Positions 60,494-64,000 of a stretch of 64,000 bases of DNA are shown here, in pieces. Origin of the DNA: Streptomyces cellostaticus (GTDB lineage: Bacteria > Actinomycetota > Actinomycetes > Streptomycetales > Streptomycetaceae); NCBI RefSeq assembly GCF_001513965.1, contig NZ_KQ948028.1, positions 124,001-188,000 on the forward strand, written 5' to 3'. Under the pieces are notes generated by a model. The model saw only the letters and a list, made by a program, of their open reading frames with translations, searched no databases and was not told the origin of the DNA. Within the stretch, counting starts at the first letter, position 1. Each line of letters starts with the position of its first letter. A program made the position numbers and the translations under genes.

Positions 60494-61298
60494 CGCCCTC
60501 CCTCGGATCCGTGGCGCACACCTCGTAGCGCACCTTGTGCTCGTCCAGGTCGCGCAGCGCCTCCGGCGACGCCCCGTCGTCCACCAGCAGCAGGTCGAAG
60601 CGGGAGAGCGGGGCCACCCGGTGCAGGGCGACCCGGCCCAGCTTGGTGTGGTCGACCAGCAGTACGTTGCGGGCGGCCGCGTCGGGCATCGCCCGCTTCA
60701 CGGAGACGATGTGCTGCTCCTGGTGGTAGGCGTAGCCGCCGTGCACGCCCGATGTGGAGGCGAAGCACACGTCCACCCGCAGCTGTTCGACCGCCTCCAC
60801 GCAGGACACCCCGAGGAAGGAGGAGTGCAGCCGGTCGTAGTCGCCGCCGAGCGCCATCAGATGGATGCCCCGCTGGTCGGCGAGGAGGTTGATCGCCTCC
60901 AGGAAGTTGGTGACCACCGTGAGCGGGGTGATCGCGCCGAGACGGAGCAGGCGGGCTATCTCCAGGGTGGACGTGGAGTCGTCGAGGAGGATCGCCATGC
61001 CGGGCTCTATCCGCCGCAGGGCCTGCGAGGCGAGCGCGGCCTTGTGCGGGCGCATGGTCTTCAGCCGGTACTGCACGTTCGACTCGAACACCCCGGACGG
61101 CTGCGCGGTCACCCCGCCCCGGAACTTCCGCACGATCCCCTGTCGTTCGAGTTCGTCCAGGTCCCGGTGGATGGTCATCAGGCTCACCCCGAACCGCTCG
61201 GCCAGCTCGGCCGCGCCGGCCGAGCCCTCGGCCAGGACGAGTTCGGCCATGGCGGCCTGCCGGGCCGCGGGTCCCTGCTGTGCACCAGTGCTGCTCAT
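60471..61298 (-). CDS. DeoR-family transcriptional regulator
   Basis: 275 residues. The N-terminal HTH contains AELAERFGVSLMTIHRDLDELERQGIVRKFRGG. The sugar-phosphate-sensing DeoRC domain has GMAILLDDSTSTLEIARLL and VDVCFASTSGVHGGYAYHQEQ. It lies between two ATPase genes and overlaps both (ATGA upstream, 23 bases downstream), so it is made with the transporter and would feed back on the operon, whose promoter lies beyond the right edge. Confidence 0.93.
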   Translation of the reverse strand: MSSTGAQQGPAARQAAMAELVLAEGSAGAAELAERFGVSLMTIHRDLDELERQGIVRKFRGGVTAQPSGVFESNVQYRLKTMRPHKAALASQALRRIEPGMAILLDDSTSTLEIARLLRLGAITPLTVVTNFLEAINLLADQRGIHLMALGGDYDRLHSSFLGVSCVEAVEQLRVDVCFASTSGVHGGYAYHQEQHIVSVKRAMPDAAARNVLLVDHTKLGRVALHRVAPLSRFDLLLVDDGASPEALRDLDEHKVRYEVCATDPREGDGRAGAT

Positions 61299-62395
61299 CG
61301 TCGCTCTATCCGTCGTCCTGGGCGCTCCGGCCGGTCGGCCTCGAACACCAGCAGGCTCTCAGGACGGACGGCCGGGCGGACCGGATCGTCGACACGCAGC
61401 CCGCCCGCCTCGCTCCGGGCCGCGACCAGCGACAGCTGCTGCGCGCCGATCCGCACCGTGACCTCGACGGACCGGCCGAGCACCTCGGTGACGTACACGC
61501 TCCCGGCGAGCCGGTGGCCGTCCCCGGTCATGTCCCCGGTCAGGGACACGTCCCGGGGGCGTACGCCGACCAGCACCTCGGTGCCGCGCGGCACCGGTAC
61601 CGCAAGCGGCAGCTCGACGGCGCCGTCCGCCGACCGGAAGACCCCGCCGCCGGTGACCGTCCCCGGCAACAGATTGATCCGCGGCCGTCCGAAGGCGCGG
61701 GCGACCTCGGTGTCGTGGGGCCGGTACCAGATGTCCTCCCGGGTGCCGGTCTGCACGATCCGCCCCTGCCGGATGACCCCGATCCGGTCCCCGAGGGCCA
61801 GTGCCTCGACGGAGTCGTGGGTGACGTAGAGCGTGGTCGTGCGCCGGACCGCCCCGATCGCCTTCAGCTCGGCCCGCATCTGCTGGCGCAGCTTGGCGTC
61901 CAGGTGGGAGAGGGGCTCGTCGAGGAGGAAGGCGCGGGCCGGGCGGACCAGCACCCGGCCGAGGGCGACCCGCTGCCGCTGCCCGTTGGACAGCTGCCCC
62001 ACCGGCCGGTCCAGCAGCGCGCTGATGCCGAGCAGTTCGGCGATGGCACCGACCCGGTCGCGGGCCTCGGCGGCGGGCAGCCGGTGCCTCGGGGAACGCA
62101 GGGGGGAGGCGAGGTTGTCGTACACCGAGCGGTGCGGGTAGAGGGCGTAGCTCTCGAAGCACATGGCCACGCCCCGGTCGTAGGGCTCCACGTCCCGCAC
62201 GTCCCGGCCGCCGATCTCGACGCTCCCGCGGTCGGGCCGCTCCAGACCGGCGACGGTCTTCAACGTCGTGGTCTTGCCCGCCCCGGACGGCCCGAGCAGA
62301 CAGAAGAACTCGCCCTCCTCCACCCGGAGTTCGATCCCGTCGAGGGCTTTCGTCCTCCCGTACCTCTTGTGCACGTCCCGCAGCGCGACGCTCAT
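61295..62395 (-). CDS. Sugar ABC transporter ATPase, first copy of the operon
   Basis: 366 residues from the ATG at 62395, which overlaps the permease stop (ATGA); the frame extends further upstream inside permease DNA but not as protein. Walker A is GPSGAGKTT, signature LSNGQRQRVALGRVL, Walker B AFLLDEPLSHLD, and the H-loop YVTHDSVEALALGD. A TOBE domain ends the protein. It is diverged from the ATPase at 59420 and not a recent duplicate. Confidence 0.94.
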   Translation of the reverse strand: MSVALRDVHKRYGRTKALDGIELRVEEGEFFCLLGPSGAGKTTTLKTVAGLERPDRGSVEIGGRDVRDVEPYDRGVAMCFESYALYPHRSVYDNLASPLRSPRHRLPAAEARDRVGAIAELLGISALLDRPVGQLSNGQRQRVALGRVLVRPARAFLLDEPLSHLDAKLRQQMRAELKAIGAVRRTTTLYVTHDSVEALALGDRIGVIRQGRIVQTGTREDIWYRPHDTEVARAFGRPRINLLPGTVTGGGVFRSADGAVELPLAVPVPRGTEVLVGVRPRDVSLTGDMTGDGHRLAGSVYVTEVLGRSVEVTVRIGAQQLSLVAARSEAGGLRVDDPVRPAVRPESLLVFEADRPERPGRRIERR

Positions 62396-63222
62396 GACTT
62401 CACCGCCCCGAACGACAGCCCCCGCACCAGATACCGCTGGATGGTGAGCGCCAGCAGCAGCGGCGGTACGACGGAGACCAGCGCGGCCGCGGCCGTCAGG
62501 TTGTACCTGGGCCGGTCGCCGCCGAGGAAGGACAGCGCGCCCACGGTCACGGTCTGCGCCGAGCTGGAGGTGAGGATGAGCGGGAAGACGAAGTTGTTCC
62601 AGGCGAAGATGAACGCCAGCAGGGACACGGCCGCGATGCCCGGCTTCACCAGCGGCAGGGCCACCTTGAAGAACGCCTGCTTGCGCGAGTAGCCGTCGAG
62701 CAGCGCCGCCTGCTCCAGCTCGGGGGTGAGATCGGCGAAGTACGACCTCATGATCCACACCACCAGCGGCAGCGTGACCAGTTGCAGCACCCACACCATG
62801 CCGACGTACGTGTCGAACAGCCCCAGTTTCTGGTACAGCACGAACAGCGGGATGATCACGGTGAGTTCGGGCGCGAACCGGAACGACAGCAGCGTGAACA
62901 TCAGGTTCTCCGAGCCCTTGAACCGCCAGCGCGCCGAGGCGTACGCCGCCGGCAGTCCGACCACCAGCGACAGCGCGACCGCGCCCACCGACACCACCAG
63001 GCTGTTGACGAAGAACCGCACGAAGGGGATGCCCTCGCTGTCGCCCAGCACGGTCCGGTAGGAGCCCAGGGTCGGGGTGAAGGAGAAGTAGGTGGAGAAG
63101 AGCTGGTCGGCGGGCTTGAGGGAGAGGATCACCATCCAGGCGATCGGGAAGAGCGCGAAGAGGAAGTAGAGGACCAGCGCGGCATCCGCCAGCCACCCCA
63201 ACAGGCGCTTTTTGTGCGTCAC
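62392..63222 (-). CDS. Sugar ABC transporter permease (MalG type)
   Basis: 276 residues from a GTG at 63222 whose GTGA overlaps the upstream permease stop; GAGG lies 4 bases before it. It has six predicted helices and the EAA loop LEQAALLDGYSRKQAFFKVALPLVKPG. With the MalF-type partner it forms the channel. The C-terminal residues GLSFGAVKS match CUT1 permeases. Confidence 0.92.
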   Translation of the reverse strand: MTHKKRLLGWLADAALVLYFLFALFPIAWMVILSLKPADQLFSTYFSFTPTLGSYRTVLGDSEGIPFVRFFVNSLVVSVGAVALSLVVGLPAAYASARWRFKGSENLMFTLLSFRFAPELTVIIPLFVLYQKLGLFDTYVGMVWVLQLVTLPLVVWIMRSYFADLTPELEQAALLDGYSRKQAFFKVALPLVKPGIAAVSLLAFIFAWNNFVFPLILTSSSAQTVTVGALSFLGGDRPRYNLTAAAALVSVVPPLLLALTIQRYLVRGLSFGAVKS

Positions 63223-64000
63223 TTGACCTCGGCCGCCTTCCGCTGGCTCCGCCCCAGATGCCGGACGAGCACCATCGCGGCCAGATACACCACGGCCCAC
63301 AGCACGATCGTGTAGCTGATCCCGAAGGAGTACCGCTGGAACCGGATCGCCTCCAGGTAGGCCCGGATCTGGAGGGCGACCGTGGAGTCGCCCGGGCCGC
63401 CCTCCGTCAGCGCGTAGATGATGTCGAAGACCTTCAGCGAGTCCATGAACCGGAAGATCACCGCGACCAGGACGTACGGCCACAGCATCGGCAGGGTGAG
63501 CCGCCGGAAGGTGTACCACCAGCCGGCGCCGTCCACGGCCGCCGCCTCGAAGGGGGAGGTGGGCAGCGACCGCAGACCGGCCAGCGCCAGTATCGCCACG
63601 AACGGGGTGTAGACCCAGACGTCCACGGCGATCGACGACAACAGGGCCCCGGTCGGGGTGTCCGTCCACTGGACCCCGCCGAGCCCGAAGGGTTTCAGCA
63701 GGTGGTCGACCACGCCGACCGACGGCTGGAGCATCAGCTTCCACATGATCGCCGCGATCACCGGGGCGATCATCAGGGGCAGGATCAGGATCTTCTCCAG
63801 GACCCGGCCGACCAGGGACGACCGGTGCAGCAGCAGGGCGACGGCGACCCCGAGCACGGTCTCCACGGCGGCCGCGCCGACCGCGTACTGCACGGTCACC
63901 CAGGCCGAGTTCCAGAAGGCGTCCTCGGTGAAGACCGTCTCGTAGTTGTGCAGGCGGACCATGTCCGGCTGCGGTTTGCTCGCCGAGAAGTCGAACAGGG
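63219..64000 (-). CDS. Sugar ABC transporter permease (MalF type), 5' end outside window
   Basis: The frame is open to the right edge (260 visible codons; the visible start reads LFDFSASKPQPD before the internal methionine at 63962). Helices at WVTVQYAVGAAAVETVLGVAVALL, ILILPLMIAPVIAAIMWKLML and later, and the EAA loop TSPFEAAAVDGAGWWYTFRRLTLPMLWPY, identify the permease. A binding-protein gene is expected beyond 64000. Confidence 0.92.
   Translation of the reverse strand, partial: LFDFSASKPQPDMVRLHNYETVFTEDAFWNSAWVTVQYAVGAAAVETVLGVAVALLLHRSSLVGRVLEKILILPLMIAPVIAAIMWKLMLQPSVGVVDHLLKPFGLGGVQWTDTPTGALLSSIAVDVWVYTPFVAILALAGLRSLPTSPFEAAAVDGAGWWYTFRRLTLPMLWPYVLVAVIFRFMDSLKVFDIIYALTEGGPGDSTVALQIRAYLEAIRFQRYSFGISYTIVLWAVVYLAAMVLVRHLGRSQRKAAEVK

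Overview
The window is chromosomal DNA of a Streptomyces or close relative. GC content is very high, codon third positions are almost always G or C, GTG starts follow GGAGG-type ribosome sites, and several gene sets are typical of the genus (PknG, shared-ATPase sugar importers, CGNR and UTRA regulators, ATP-binding anti-sigma-like proteins). I found 56 genes, two of them cut by the window edges. I saw no rRNA, tRNA, CRISPR array, prophage or large secondary-metabolite cluster.

Left part (1-10.6 kb, minus strand): one long operon, transcribed from about 10.55 kb down past base 1. It encodes a four-helix membrane protein, a glutamate/glutamine-type binding protein, a coiled-coil protein, the kinase PknG, a PP2C phosphatase, a von Willebrand A (vWA) protein and an FHA protein. 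The first part matches the glnX-glnH-pknG amino-acid-sensing pathway of Mycobacterium. The phosphatase, vWA and FHA genes look like an added output module. PknG, the phosphatase and the FHA protein all carry zinc-ribbon motifs.

10.8-18.8 kb (minus): a secreted ricin-type lectin with a beta-rich, possibly pore-forming C-terminal half, then a sugar operon in the order ROK regulator, lipoprotein, two permeases, GH4 glycosidase and BadF-type sugar kinase. A promoter and a 15-bp perfect palindrome precede the regulator. There is no ATPase gene.

18.9-34 kb: MscS channel, HNH endonuclease, malQ with a small repeat-containing leader gene, small membrane and secreted proteins, then a run of regulator/effector pairs: TetR with a flavin monooxygenase (three operator copies), MarR with an MFS/EamA transporter pair (inverted-repeat operator), a second EamA transporter with a LysR regulator, and a GntR protein with an HTH-less UTRA partner facing an ATP-binding protein. 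A 203-bp MITE-like element sits exactly between the stop codons of the convergent monooxygenase and marR genes.

34-56 kb: two paralogous M1 aminopeptidases, aspartate-semialdehyde dehydrogenase, an ECF sigma factor with a membrane partner carrying a 15-bp tandem repeat, a large secreted subtilase, a CGNR regulator facing a VOC/PPOX pair, and a set of hydrolases (Nudix, Tat-exported metallophosphoesterase, beta-lactamase-fold serine hydrolase, SGNH), plus a glycosyltransferase, a DinB protein and an AbiEi-like protein with a nuclease-like tail.

56-64 kb: a DsbA-fold protein close to mycothiol-dependent nitroreductases but with CPWA in place of CPWC, and a tightly overlapping operon entering from the right edge (two permeases, ATPase, DeoR regulator, second ATPase, D-2-hydroxyacid dehydrogenase, FGGY kinase), probably for uptake and catabolism of a polyol or similar sugar.
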